The translations under genes were made by a program, and so were the position numbers. DNA of 64,000 bases, taken from NCBI GenBank assembly GCA_007026445.1, contig VDMD01000026.1, forward strand, positions 1 to 64,000. The letters run 5' to 3'. This DNA comes from Schizophyllum amplum (taxonomy: Eukaryota; Basidiomycota; Agaricomycetes; Agaricales; Schizophyllaceae). Positions within the stretch are counted from its first letter, which is position 1, and every line of letters starts with the position of its first letter. The notes under the pieces were generated by a model. The model searched no databases. It had not been told where the DNA came from and saw only the letters and a list, made by a program, of their open reading frames with translations. Shown here piece after piece: positions 11,579-23,519 of this stretch.

Positions 11579-13700
11579 CTATCTTCCAGGCTTCGGCCGC
11601 GTTGGCGTCGTTGCAGCACACAAACAATGCATGGAGGAGCGTTCGGCCGGCGGACTGAGGCATTCTAGCACCGATAATAACGGTGGACAGCGGTCGATGT
11701 AGGCGGTAGGTTGGACGAGTCTACGGCCAGGCTCTCCGGGTCGAAGGCTAGCGTGAACTCGATGAAGGTCGTAGAGCCGCGACTCGAGAGAGATAGCCAT
11801 CTCAGTACAGGACTTTTCACAGCATTGCGCGCGCGTCGGCGCATTCGATCGGGGAAGTCGTGGAGCTGTTCGCCCACTCCGTGAAGTTGTTGAGGTCGGC
11901 GCCACCTGAGGTGGAATCTGCAGGTATGATGTGTTGGATGATATGAGGGTACCTCCAGGATGTGAGAGCGCGAGGATGGCGGCGATGGGTGAGGTAGGGA
12001 CGTCGATTTGGATATGTACGTCGAATTGGATAGGATGTCGATGACAATATAAGTCACTGTACGCAGCGGTTAGCGAAAGAGGCGCCAGACGACTGCTGAC
12101 ACGCACACGAGCTTCATCATCTGTTCTACGACATTCCCTTCACTCTGCTCAGCGACCTTCCCTCCTCGCCCAAGACTACCACATTGCTCTGCCCCAAGCC
12201 CACACCCTCCTCCGCTTCCCCGGGCGCACTGACACGCATGCGTCTCCATCCTCGACATACTTGCTTGTCCTTCCTAGACGCGCCCCGACGTGTTTCGATC
12301 ACACATATACGACTTTGCAGAAGTGAACGTATGCAGCTCTAAAGAAGCGAACGTCAGCCGAGAAGTCAAGCTCAAATCAGAGAACCTCGCTCACGGGCAA
12401 TTGTAAACCTGGTCTCATATTGGCTAGCGGGCGTCGCGGTAGTGGAACATGGGTCGTTCTCGCACCGTCGCGTTCGTCTCTCATGTCTTCACATCGTCGC
12501 AGTCGTCTCTCGGGGATCGTCGCGGTCGTGTGTCAGATTATATCCGTAGATATATTCGGTCGAGCTGGCGAGGCTCGGCGTTACGCATGTTCGGCGAATG
12601 CCGGTCACGCTTCACGTACTACGCGCCCGTTTTCCTTTGTATTCCTCACCGTTTGCACTCGCGTACGCCTACCGTGTAAACGTGCTATATTCATCCCCGT
12701 TGCCGATCTCTGACCGCAGCCCGAATAATTCAACATCGTGGATGGCTCTCGCATCGTCGACCGAGTTCGGCGTCGTCAAGCTTGTCACGCATGGTCGGGC
12801 CCCGCATCGTCGGACTGGTCTTCACATTCCCAAGTTGAGCAAGTTCCCGAGCCCGCGAGCGGCCTCGAGGATCCGGGGATGGGTGTGGCACCGAGATAGA
12901 CGAGGTGAAGGGAGACCGACGGCGAGTCGAGGGAGGATGCAGGGAAGACCCAGTCCAGCAAACGCACGACGCGCTATAGAAACGAGTCAGCTCAAGATGT
13001 TCACAAGGCGACTGATTCCTGTACACACCTGCTCTCCTCGCAATTCTCGATGCATACGCGCAAGCTCCTCAGGGAGATGATCGTTTCCAGACCCCCAGCA
13101 TTTCGCCCGTTCGGTGCAAGTGAAAAGTCCATGCCGGTGCTCGCTGAGGTTGAAGAACACTGCGTGAAGACGCGGCCCTCTTTCCTGGCAATAAGTGTCT
13201 GGCGAGGGTCAGTTTGAGCGATCCTCAAGGCATCCACGACTGCAACTACTTCCTCATACCACAGTGGATCACCAAGGTCCTTCCAAGGGTGCTTGCATTC
13301 ACTTTTGGTTGCGAATCCAGCATGGACTCTTTGGTACACCGTAGTCAAACGAACAGTATACTCTGGGATAGGGACTGCACCCTTCACGGTGCTGTTCTGC
13401 GATTCCACCTGTGACGTTGCAGGAGAGACGTCCCTGAGGCTCAAAAGACGAGAAAGAATCAGATCTTGAGATTGAGACAAGACTATGGTGGTGACGAGTG
13501 AACCATCACGGGCGTGTTCGTAGGGCATCCGAATCGACCAGGCATCGACTGTAACATGAGGGCAGGCTACGAAGCCTTCGGTCCGAAGCTCCGGAAAGCG
13601 CGCGCGTCGAACTCGGCTGCGTGCAACTTGGAGTTGGCTCCTACGTTATCCCAAACGAAATCGTCTTCCAGGCGCACCATCCGCGCGATGCGAGCAACAA
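11579..13700 (-). pseudogene. P-family gene copy P1, convergent with NLR1
   Basis: Unrecognised multi-exon gene or remnant. On the minus strand, an intron ending CTGACCCTCGCCAG (near 13,200) is followed by PDTYCQERGP, then FFNLSEHRHGL; P2 has PDAYCEEVGP and FNLDEHRHGL after the same intron end. A second intron near 13,040-12,980 (GTGTGTACAGG...GAGCTGACTCG...TATAG) has close relatives in P0, P2 and P5. Next comes GNVKTSPTMRG (about 12,830), a CGATGCG segment that is single here but amplified in P2, a GTGCGTGTCAG...CTAAC...TACAG intron (about 12,105-12,060) and the HILEVPSY segment (about 11,950). This conserved exon order argues for a former protein-coding gene. No domain is recognised and no full reading frame was assembled. 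Confidence 0.4.
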
Positions 13701-13932
13701 CATGAATTAGATAGTAGACACCATAGGGCGATAGATAGGTTCAAAGTATCGATCAAAGTTAGTTCGTGCATCTCCTCCCTCTTCTGCCTCTCCTCTCCAC
13801 CCTCTTCTGCCTCTCCTCTCCTCCCTCTTCTCTCCCACTCGTCGTATTATTATTGAACAACAGCGTCTCTCCCCCTCCCCAGTAAACAACAGCGTCCGCC
13901 CCCACAGCACACTTGCTGGACGACCGAATCGC

Positions 13933-16007
13933 CTAGTTACTGAACAGCGTCCTCCAAATCCGCACGTGCAGCGGCGCATTGGCGCGCTCCGCCCTGTACG
14001 CGCGCATCTCCTCGACGGTGAAGAAGGACTTGCGGCCGGTCTGGGTGGTGGGTGAGTACAGGTGAGGCGACAGCGGGCGAGCAAACGTGGAGCGACAGCA
14101 GAGGAGAGAGGAGATGATGGCGACGAGAGAGGAGATGATGGCGACGAGCGGAGGAGATGATGGCGACGAGCGGAGGAGCGCGGGTGACGAAGGAGGCACC
14201 GCGCGCAACAAAGGAGGCACCGCGTGTAACACAGAAACGCCATATAGAGAACGAACAAAACCAGCACATCAAACTATCACCACTCACGTCCAAATCAATC
14301 TCGCTCGCCCGCCTCGGGCGCTCCCGCTTCCACGCGTACCCGCCGATCCAGAACGCGCTGTAGGGGGCGCGTCAGCGTTAGATCACTTCATACACAACGT
14401 GCATAGTGCATGCTCGCGCAGACGATGCGCATACGCATGGCGTGCAGACGCATCTGCAAACCCCCCGTACAGATGCAAGACTTACAGCACGATCGGCATG
14501 GCCATGTACACCTGGAAGAAGTTCTCCGCGACCTCTTGCCCGTTGTCAGACATGCCGCCGATGGGCCAGACAGCCTGGAAGGGAATGTCAGTTATAGGAT
14601 CCATTACACGACCCGCTCTCCGAAGCCGAGTGACAGTCGCGCAACCACGCGTCCCCAAACGATATCCCCGTGCCCAAACGATATCCCCGTGCCCAAACGA
14701 TAGCTGCGTCCCACAACGCGAGCGGGCCACCCAACACGTCACCAGCCGCGCCAGTCCCAATCCCAAGGCCACCCTACACAGAAACCAATCCCCAACTCAA
14801 ACGAAACTATCCCCAACTACTCACAATATAAAACTGCGCAATCAACACCAACACGATCAGCGTCGCGCCGAACCAGGACCCCCAGGCGCCGCCGAGCGCG
14901 CGGAAGGGGAGCTCCTCGAGCGAGTGGCCCTGCGCTTTCCAGGCGGCGCGGAAGCGGATGCTGTAAAGGGGGGGGGGGTGAGTGGTTAGTGGGTGGGTAG
15001 GTGAGTGGGAGGTGAGTGGGAGGTGAGTGGGGGGAGGGAGGGTGAGCGAAGGGACAGTGGTGGGGGTGAGTAGGCAGGGAGAGGGGAGAGGGGAGAGGGG
15101 GGGGAGAGGGGAGAGGGGAGAGGGGAGAGGGGGGGAGAGGGGAGAGGGTAATGGGGGCGATGGAGGCTGGGAGACTCACTGGCAAACGCAGATTGACAAC
15201 CAGGTGAAGAGGGTGGAGAGCCCTGAGAGCGCGAGGAGCCAGTCGACTGGGAGGGGAGCGTTAGCGAGTGAGTAACAATGACGACGCGACCGAGTGGGTA
15301 GCGTCAGCAAGTGGGTAGCGCGAGCGGGTGGGTAGCGTGAGCGCGAGTGGGTAGCGTGAGCGGGTCGCTAGCGTGAGCGAGTGAGTGGGTAGCGTGAGCG
15401 GGTGATTGGAGTAACGGTACAATATCGATAAAAGAACCAAGCCCACTCACACACTGTATCCCCCTCACTGCCCACGTTCACGTACGCGATCGCGCCGAAC
15501 GCGAGGATGAGGACGACGGACCACAGCGGGCGGGAGGATTTGTCGACTGTGGGAGAGGGTTAGCGAGCGAAAGTGGTAGAGGGCGTGGGTGGTGGGTTAG
15601 CGAGCGGTAGAGGAAGTAGAGGGTTAGCGAGTGAACGACAATGGGGTTAGCGAGCGGTAGACGACGGGGGTTAGCGAGTAAAAGTGGAGGGGGGAGGGGT
15701 GGAGGGTGGAGGGTAGCAGGATGGGGTTCAGACGTTGGCAACACATTCACATCGACCGTCGGCGACTCCCTCCATCAGCGACCGTCGGCGACTCCCTCCA
15801 TCAGCGACCATCGGCGACTCCCTCCATCAGCGACCATCGGCGACTCCCTCCCCTCTCCCTCTCCTTCCCCCTCCCCCTCCCCCTCTCCCTCTCCCTCTCC
15901 CTCTCCCTCTCCCTCTCCCTCTCCCTCTCCCTCTCCCTCTCCCTCTCCCTCTCCCTCTCCCTCTCCCTCTCCCTCTCCCTCTCCCTCTCCCTCTCCCTCT
16001 CCCTCTC

Positions 16008-16038
<31 letters not shown>

Positions 16039-19000
16039 CCTCAACTCTCAAACCTAACACTCACCATACGTAAATATCTTCGGCGCATACCCCGTCTCCG
16101 CGAGCGCCGTCAGCGTCCGGGACCCCGCGTACACGCACGAGAGGCCGACGGAGAGGACGGAGATGCAGATGACGACGTTGAGGAGGTCTGTGGGAGGGAG
16201 GTGTTAGTAAAGCGGGTGGGGAGGGAGGGTTAGTTAGCGGGTGGGTAGGGATCAGTTAAGCGGGTGGGGAGTGGAGGGAGGGTTAGCGGGTGGGGAGTGG
16301 GAGGGAGCGATTAGCGAGCGTAGAGTGGGAGGGAAGTCGGCGAATGGTTTGGTAAGCGAGCATAGAGCGGGGGAGGGGAGGGAAGTCGGCGAGTGGGGAG
16401 GGAGGTGGGATAGTTTGCGAGTTGTTGGTAAGCGAGCATAGAGCGGGGGAGGGGGAACGGCGGAAGGGAGCGGGGTGGGGAGGGCGACATAGGAAGGACG
16501 TGGGGAGGGAAATGGAGGAGAGCCGGGGGAGCGGGCCAAAGCATCCGTATCACCACTCACGGTCGAGTCCCGAGATGTTGGCGCGCACGAGCGCGATGAC
16601 GAACGGCGAGGCGGCGGAGCCGGAGCTAGATGAGTAGGTGGTTAGCGTCAGTGCAGTTGAAAGGTCAGCGAGAATGGTGGATGGGTTCGCGAGGATGGGT
16701 TCGCGTGGACGGTACGTGGAAAGGCGAGAGCGCGATGCAGCTGCGGGACGCGATGCCGGCGGAAGATGAAGGACGAGAGCGGTGACGGAAGATGGAAGGG
16801 CGAGAGCCGGTACTGTTGATGACACGAGAGTGCGGTACAGTCGAGAGACGCGAGAGTGCGGTACGGTCGAGAGAACGCGAGAGTGCGGTACGGTCGAGAG
16901 AACGCGAAAGCGCGGTACAGTCGAAACAAAACGAAAGAACATGTCGAACCCAAAACGAAAGAGACCTCAAATAAAACCAAAAAAAAAACCCACACACGCA
17001 CCCATTCAACAGCCGATCATCATCGTACGGCACCATCAAGCCCACGATCGTGAGCGAGACGACGAAGACGACGATCTGGGAAGATGGGGTTAGCGTCCTG
17101 CCCCCATTCCCGCCTTTCCCTCCGATCCCGCCTTTCCCTCCGATCCCGCCTTTCCCTCCGATCCCGCCTTTCCCTCCGATCCCTCCGCCCTCCCCCGCTC
17201 GCCCATCTCCCCACCTCTCCCCTCCAACCACAAACCGCACACTCCTCTCTGCGCCCTCAACCCTCTCCCCTTCACCCCCTCCCCCCCACTCCGCCTCCGC
17301 CTCCGCCTCTCCACCCGCCCTCAAAGCCTCGCCCTCAAACCCTCGTACAACTCCCTTCTCCTCCCCCCTCCCTCTCCCTCTGTCCTCCATCCGCCCACCG
17401 CCTTGCGCCCCCTTCTCCTCCTCCGCCCTCACTGCCTTGCGCCCCTTTCTCCTCCTCCGCCCTCCGGTCCCGCCCCCTCTGCCGTGCGCCGTCTCACCCC
17501 TCCCCCACAATCCCCTCTGCGCCCTCCCCCCCCCCCCCCCCAAATCAAAACCACTTGAACGGAACAACAAAACCATTTGAACGGAACAACAAAACCACAC
17601 TCACAATCCTCCAAAACGTCCCCTTCACCGCACCCGGCATCACCCGCGCGCGGGTCCGGCGTCTCGCTCGCGGCGAGCCCCACGAGCTCGGTGCCGGCGA
17701 AGGCGAAGGCGGCTGTCACAAACACGCTACACACGCCCTTGAAGCCGTTCGCGAAGGCTGTGTTAGTGGAAGGGGGAGGGGTGGTCAGCGTCTTCGTCTC
17801 TTCAAATCAGGTGCCGTCTCGTAATCAGGTGCGGTTTCGAAATCAGGTGCCGTCACAACAGACGCCGTCCCTGTCAGCCCGTCCCTGTCAGCCGGCGCCT
17901 TCCCTGTCAGCCGGCGCCGTCCCTGTCAGCTGGCGCCGTCCGTGTCAGCTGGCGCCGTCGACACGCGCGATGGACGCCGCCAGCGTGAACACGCGCGATA
18001 GACGCCGTCGACACGCGCCATCGACACGCGTGAACATGCGCGATGGACAGCGTGAACACGCGCGATGGACGCCGTCCGTGTCAGCAAAACAAACTCTCTC
18101 AAACAAACACCCAACAACCCAACCACTCTCTCTCAATAACCACTCTCCCATCTCCCTCAAAACCACCACCGCTCTCCACTACTCTCTCTCCACCACCCTT
18201 TCTCCACCACCCTTTCTCAAAAACTACAACCCAAAAACAACACTCACCCCCCGGATCCTGCCACGTGCTCCCGCCCACGTAGTGCCCGAACTCGCCCGAC
18301 GCGGGGCCGCCGCCGCAGATGCAGATGCTGGGTTAGGGGGTTAGTATGAGTGCTTTTTTAACAGGGTTGAGAGGAGGCGAGCGTTTGGTGAGAGGGTTAG
18401 CCGAGCGATAGAGGGATAGAGCGACCAATAGAGGGTGGAGAGCGATAGAGGGGGTAGAAGGGGTGGAGGGAGGGAAGGGGAAAGGGGATAGCCGATGTAG
18501 TTGGAGGGAAGGTGTCAGCAGAGCGACGAGGGAGGTGAGCGATAGAGGGTTGGAGAGCGAGCGATAGAGGGAGTTTTTGTTAGTGGGGCGTAAGGGCAAG
18601 GGCGGAGCGAGAAGGGAGGTGACAAGTGAGAGGGGGCAAAGGGAGAGAAGGAAGGGAATGGGAGGAGGGGGAGGGTTAGCCGAGCGTTTGGTGAGAAGGT
18701 GAGGATGGAGGGCGAGCGTTTGGTGAGGGGAGGGACGGAGGGCGAGAAGAGAAGGGCGAGGGACGGAGGGAAGGAAGACGAGTAACGGAATCGACATCAA
18801 CCCCTCCTCTCCTTCACCCCCCTCCCCTCCACCCCTTCACCCCCTTCCCCTTCACCCAAAACCCCTCCCCCCTTCACCCCCCTCCCCCCTCCCCCTCTCC
18901 ACATCCCCCCAGCTTATAAAACCCAAAACCCAAAATCCACTCCCCACTCACATCCCAATAAATATAAACATCACAATCACCAGCAGCTTGAGGCACGAGG

Positions 19001-22000
19001 ACCAGAACTCCTCCTCCGCGAACCCGAGGGTGCCGAGGATGGAGAGGAGGACTGGGAGGTTCCGTTAGTTGAGATGGCCGAGGGGGTTACAAGAGGGGTT
19101 AGCGAGCCGATGCAAACATCAGGGCGTTCGCGAGCCGATGCGAACATTGGTTCAAAGAGAAGAGGGAGGGGCGGAGCGGGCGGGTCACGAGAGGGGAAGG
19201 GGTTATAGGGAGGTTAGCGAGCGGGTAGGGGGTTGGCGAGCCGTAATTTGGCAGAGGGGTGAGCGAGCGGGTCACAAGAGGGGGTGAGCGAGCGGGTCAC
19301 AAGAGGGGTGAGCGAGCGGGTCACAAGAGGGGTGAGCGAGCGGGTCACAATACGGGTTAGCGAGCCGTGGGAGGGGGGGGGAGGGGAAGGGAGGCGACCG
19401 GACACGAGGACCACGACCTAAAGACGAGAACTACGACCGGACACGAGAAGCAACGACCGGACACATCAACCCCCCTTCTCCCCACCCCTCTCCCCCACCA
19501 CAAATTAAAAAACCCCCAAAAACCTCAAAACAAACTCACTAATAACCACCCAAAAGATCGTAATCCAGCCCGCCACGGGCACGCTGTTCGGCCAGTAGTT
19601 GACCGTCGTGACGGCGACCTGGGTGGGTGGGTGTTAGTATGGGGTGTTAATACAAATGGTTAGTTAGCATTGATACCAGTGGAGAAAGGGGGAGGGGATG
19701 GGTGGTGTTAATACAAGTGTTAGCGTTAGTATTGATACAAGTGGGGATGAGGGGGGGTTAGCGTTAATACAAGTGGGAGGTGGCGTGGGGTGGGAGGGGG
19801 GCAAAGGGGGAGGGGTGGAGGGGATGAGGGGAGGAAGGGGATGAGGCGAGGTGGGGTGGGGATAAGGGGCGGAAGGATGATGGAGGGAGGGGGAGGGGTT
19901 TGGAAAGGGGGGAGGGGGGGAAGGGGGGAGGCGAGGTGGGGTGGGGATAAGGGGGGAGGGGTGAGGGGTTTGGAAAGGGGGGAGGGGGGGAAGGGGGGGA
20001 GGCGAGGTGGGGACGCCGAGGCACCAAAAAGGGACGACAAGAGGTCAGAGACGATTCGGATCGTAAACCCCCACCCACCCAAACTCCCACTCACCGTAAT
20101 CTCCAACGGCAACGTGACCACCCACGAGAACACGTAGTTCCAGCCCATGGCGAACGCCCAGGAGGGGTCGACGAAGCTAGGTGAGGTGTCAGCCGAGCCG
20201 AGCGAAAGTTGAGGTGAGTTGAGTGAGGCGTTAGGGGGCGAGGTGGGGTGAAGGAAGGGGTGTCAGCGTTGGGTGAGCACGGTCAGGAGAGGAGGGGAGT
20301 GGGTGTTAGGGGTTGGGTGTGAGCGATGGGGTTGGGGGAGCGATGAGTTAGGTGAGCACGGTCAGGAGAGGGAGGGGAGGCGAGGTGTCAGGCGAGTGTT
20401 GGGGGATAGTTTAGGAGAGGTGGGGGTTGGGGGGGGGGGGTGTTAGCCGAGTGTTAGGGGTTAGGGAGGGGTGAGCGGAGTGGGCGATGAGGGAGGTGTG
20501 AGCGGAGGGTGAGGTGGGGGAGGCGAGCGGAGTGAGTGTTAGGAGGCGAGGTGGGGGGAGAGAAAACGACGACAGAGACGCGTAAGGGAGAGAAAACGAC
20601 GGCGAAAGCGCGCTATGGAAGAGAAAACGACAACGACGACCAAGACGCGCTATGGAAGGGAAAACGACGACCAAGACGCGTTATGAAAGAGAAAACGACA
20701 ACCATAAACCACCAAACTCAAACACCGAAAGAAGACAACCATAAACCACCGAAAGAAGACCACCACAAAGACGCCTAAAGCAATACACAAGAACTCACCG
20801 CCCAGCCAACGTATAGTACCCCCCGCTGAGCGGGTACATGATGCTCATCTCGCCGAGGGCCTGGGGGGGTGGGTGGGGGGTTAGTCGATCGGTTTACGGA
20901 CGGTTAGTCGACAGGTTTACGGACGGAGTCGAGTTAGAGGGGGGGTTAGTCGAGTTAGAGGGTGTGGTCAGTCGACAGGTTTACGGACGGACGAAGAAGA
21001 AGGGGGGGGAGAGGTGAGGAAGGATGGAGAGGGGAAGTGTGAAGGGAAGGAGAGGTGGGAAGGGGGAGAAGGGAAGGGTGGGGGCAGAAGGATGGGGAGG
21101 GTTTTTGGGAGGAGGGAGGGGAGAGGAGGGAGGTGAAGAGGTGAAGAACAATGCGACGAGGTGAGGGACGATGCGGAGACAACCCTCCACCCCCTCTACC
21201 CCCCCCCCCCCCCCTTCAGGGGGGCTAACATAATAAACCCACCCCCTTCACTACACCCTTCTAACAACTCACCTGCGTAATATTAACCAACATCACCCCC
21301 ATCAGCACCCAGTCGAGGAGCACGCCCGCGGGCCCGCCGGCGTTGAGGGCGGCGCCGGAGCCGACGAAGAGGCCTGGGGGGCGTGTTAGCGAGCACGTAA
21401 GAGGTGTTAGTTTAGTTTTTTTGGAAAGGAGGAAGGGGGAGGGAGGAGGGGTATGGGAAGGTATGGGCGAGGGAAGAGGTATTGGGGAGGGGTGTTAGTT
21501 TGGTTTTTTTGGAAAGGGAGAGGGGGTAAGGAGGGAGGGGGGGATGGAGGCGACGAAGACACCGAGGGGGGGGGGGGTGTTAGCCGACGAGAAGGATAGA
21601 GAAGTGAGAGGGGGGGAGGGGTATGGTGAGGGGGTAAGGGTGAGGTGAGAGGGGGGGTAAGGAGGGGGCGAGGGTATGGGAGGGGGACGAAGGGGTATGG
21701 GAGAGGGGAGGGGAGGGGGGATGGGAAGGGCATGGGAGGGAAGAGGCGTAGAGGCGGTCACAAAAAACGAAGAGGCGGTCACGAAGAGGCATGCGAGGCA
21801 TAGCCCCTTCACCCTCACCCAACCACACATCCTCATCCAACCCTCAACTCACCAGTCCCAATACTCCCCCCCACCGCAATCATCGTCAAATGCCTGGGCT
21901 TCATCTTCTGCTGCAGCATGGGCGCGTCCAAGGCTGCGCGCGTGCGGGCGAGGGCCTAGAGGAGGAGGAGTTAGTAAGAGAGAGGGCGAGGGGGGTGGGT

Positions 22001-23032
22001 TAGTAAGAGAGAGGTGATGGGTGGGGTGGTTGGTTAGTTATGTTTGTTTGGTGGGCGTCAGCTGGTCCCTCTGATGAGGGGCTGGGAGGGGGGGGGAAGG
22101 GGGGAAGGGCGCCCGCCTGCGGCGGGCGAGGGTTAAGGGCGAGGGGGGTGGGAGGGAGGGAGGTGAACACCCCTGGCGGGGTGTGGGGGGCGGAGGGCGA
22201 GGGGTGGGGAGGGGAGGAAGGGAGGGAGGTGCGTGGGTAGGAATCCGCGAAGCAGCGCAAGGAAACCGTGAAGGGAAGAACCCAACCCAAACCCACGAAA
22301 CCCTCACCTTCTCCTCATCGGTGCCCCCCAGGCCTTCGCCCTGGACGAGGAGGCCGGCGGTGGTGCCTGCGGGGTGGGGTGTGAGCGAGAGCGAACATCG
22401 AATGTGTGGGGTGAAGTGCGGCAGCCGTAACTCCCCAAGCCGTGCCAGCCAGAACGTTCCGGACGGTGCGCGTGCAAGAACGCGGCAAGCGAAGCGCGTG
22501 CAGGAACGCGGCAAGCGAAGCGCGTGCAAGAACGCGTCGGTTGAAGCGCGAGCGAGGACACGGCAGGCGAAGCGCTTGCAGCCAAAACAAAGACCACGCT
22601 GGACCGAACAACACGCCGAACACCGAACACCGAACACCGCACACCGCCAGCTACGAACTCGCGACTCACCCGGTGCGCGCTTGAAGGACTCGAAGTTGAG
22701 GCCGAGGCGGGTCCAGCGGGACTCTTTGGAGGGGTCGTAGATGACGGGCTGGGGGAGGGAGAGTTAGCGTGCGTGAGGGGGGGGGGGGGCGTGTGGGGCG
22801 TGTGGGGTGTTAGGGTGCGAGGGCGGAGGGTGAGGGGAATGTGGGGGGGCGTATGGGGTGCGAGGGTGCGAGGGCGGAGGGTGAGGGGAGGAGGGGAGGG
22901 ATGTGCAAGGGAGGGGTCGGTCGTGGTGCGGATACTGACCATGTCTGCATCATGCACGGTCGAGTGCGGGGGAGTGTGTGCGTCGGAGGCGCCCTTGACG
23001 TACGCCTCGCTCATTTTCTCGTCCTCTGCCAT
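13933..23032 (-). CDS. Amino acid permease A (fungal AAT/APC family), giant introns, one frameshift
   Basis: About 20 exons spell a yeast-type amino acid permease almost identical in order to permease B: start [11 protein letters not shown] at 23,032, [121 protein letters not shown] and a final exon ending LFSN-stop at 13,933. About twelve membrane helices are expected, importing amino acids with protons across the plasma membrane. Introns are about 130-620 bp, far longer than the usual 50-60 bp, and are filled with strand-biased tandem repeats. One extra G in the exon near 17,652 shifts the frame after DPRA, so the copy may be inactive unless this is a sequencing error in a G run. A ends with the same C-terminal exon as B, and its exon 2-6 region is one exon in B. 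Confidence 0.85.
15888..16036. repeat. (CTCCCT)n hexamer array in a permease A intron
   Basis: About 24 nearly perfect CTCCCT hexamers, purine-rich GAGGGA on the coding strand, flanked by degenerate copies from about 15,850. It lies in the intron upstream of the exon beginning [10 protein letters not shown] long homopurine-homopyrimidine mirror tract of this kind can form triplex or slipped DNA. It is not the fungal telomere repeat TTAGGG. Confidence 0.9.
17107..17182. repeat. 18-bp tandem repeat in a permease A intron
   Basis: Four tandem copies of a unit cctttccctccgatcccg. It sits in the large intron between the exons encoding TFWRI and [11 protein letters not shown] and is followed by C-rich sequence with a run of C near 17,527-17,541. 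Confidence 0.85.
17648..17656 (-). other. Single-base insertion (frameshift) in permease A
   Basis: On the coding strand the exon reads ...cgcgcgggtgatgccggg where permease B at 30,947-30,960 reads ...cgcgcggtgatgcctgg. The extra G breaks the [16 protein letters not shown] frame; downstream exons are otherwise conserved. A run of G in a GC-rich exon is also a typical place for a base-calling error. Confidence 0.7.
19210..19365. repeat. gttagcgagcgggt / gtgagcgagcgggtcacaagagg array in a permease A intron
   Basis: Four to five tandem copies of a unit of about 23 bp (gtgagcgagcgggtcacaagagg). On the coding strand each unit carries CGCTCAC or CGCTAAC, resembling the branch point found next to the true 3' splice sites of this gene. 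Scattered gttagcgag copies also occur near 15,258, 15,565-15,668, 16,280, 18,400, 18,670, 19,090 and 21,380. Confidence 0.8.
20535..20710. repeat. About 30-bp gagaaaacgacgac array in a permease A intron
   Basis: Five imperfect copies of a unit around gagaaaacgacgacnaagacgcg(t/c)tatggaa. It lies in the intron between the exons encoding [11 protein letters not shown] and FVDPSWAF. Unit and composition differ from the repeats in the neighbouring introns, showing that each intron expanded independently. Confidence 0.75.
22440..22575. repeat. 26-bp gcaagcgaagcgcgtgcaagaacgcg array in permease A intron 2
   Basis: About five copies of a unit of about 26 bp between the exons encoding the ESFKRAPG and [11 protein letters not shown] segments. 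It inflates an intron that is missing in permease B, where the same residues are encoded within one exon. Confidence 0.75.
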
Positions 23033-23519
23033 CGTCGTCGTCCGCAATGATCAGCTTGCAGTGGGCGCGGGTGGATGAAGTGAATGCGGTGGATGAAGGG
23101 AACGCGGTGAAGGGAACGCGGAGGGAGAACGGAGGCGGAAATCTCGCCAGCCGCTGACATCATTCGATCACTCACGATCACCGGCCCGCGTTTCGCGCTG
23201 CGGGCCATGTGCTCGTGATAGCCACCGCATGCTGCTTATCATCCGCCACCACCGAGGCTGCCGCGGACGTCTTCGGCCATCGTCGACGTGCCCGTCCGTC
23301 GTTGTCGAACACGACGACGACGCCCTCGCCCTCGCCAACCAGCCACTCCCCCCGCCACGACGCTTACCCGCCTCGGCTGTTTAGATACGCATTGCGCCGT
23401 CCGTGCACCCCATGATCCGTACCTCCACCCACCCTGCGCGCCACGATCAGCCGCCTCTATACACTACGCACCCCCTCCGTACCTTTACACAATCATCACG
23501 ACCACTGCAGTTGAATGAC

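Noticed and set aside
13760..13930. Additional gene 3' of permease A (186-aa minus ORF)
   Set aside because: It is the out-of-frame reading of the last permease A exons and introns extended into the 3' flank.
15888..16036. Possible internal telomere repeat
   Set aside because: The unit is CTCCCT, not CCCTAA/TTAGGG, and it lies in an intron.
15641..16233. Long plus-strand ORFs rich in Pro/Ser or Leu/Ser and minus-strand Gly/Glu ORFs
   Set aside because: They are translations of the CTCCCT hexamer array inside a permease A intron; every frame is open because the unit has no stop.
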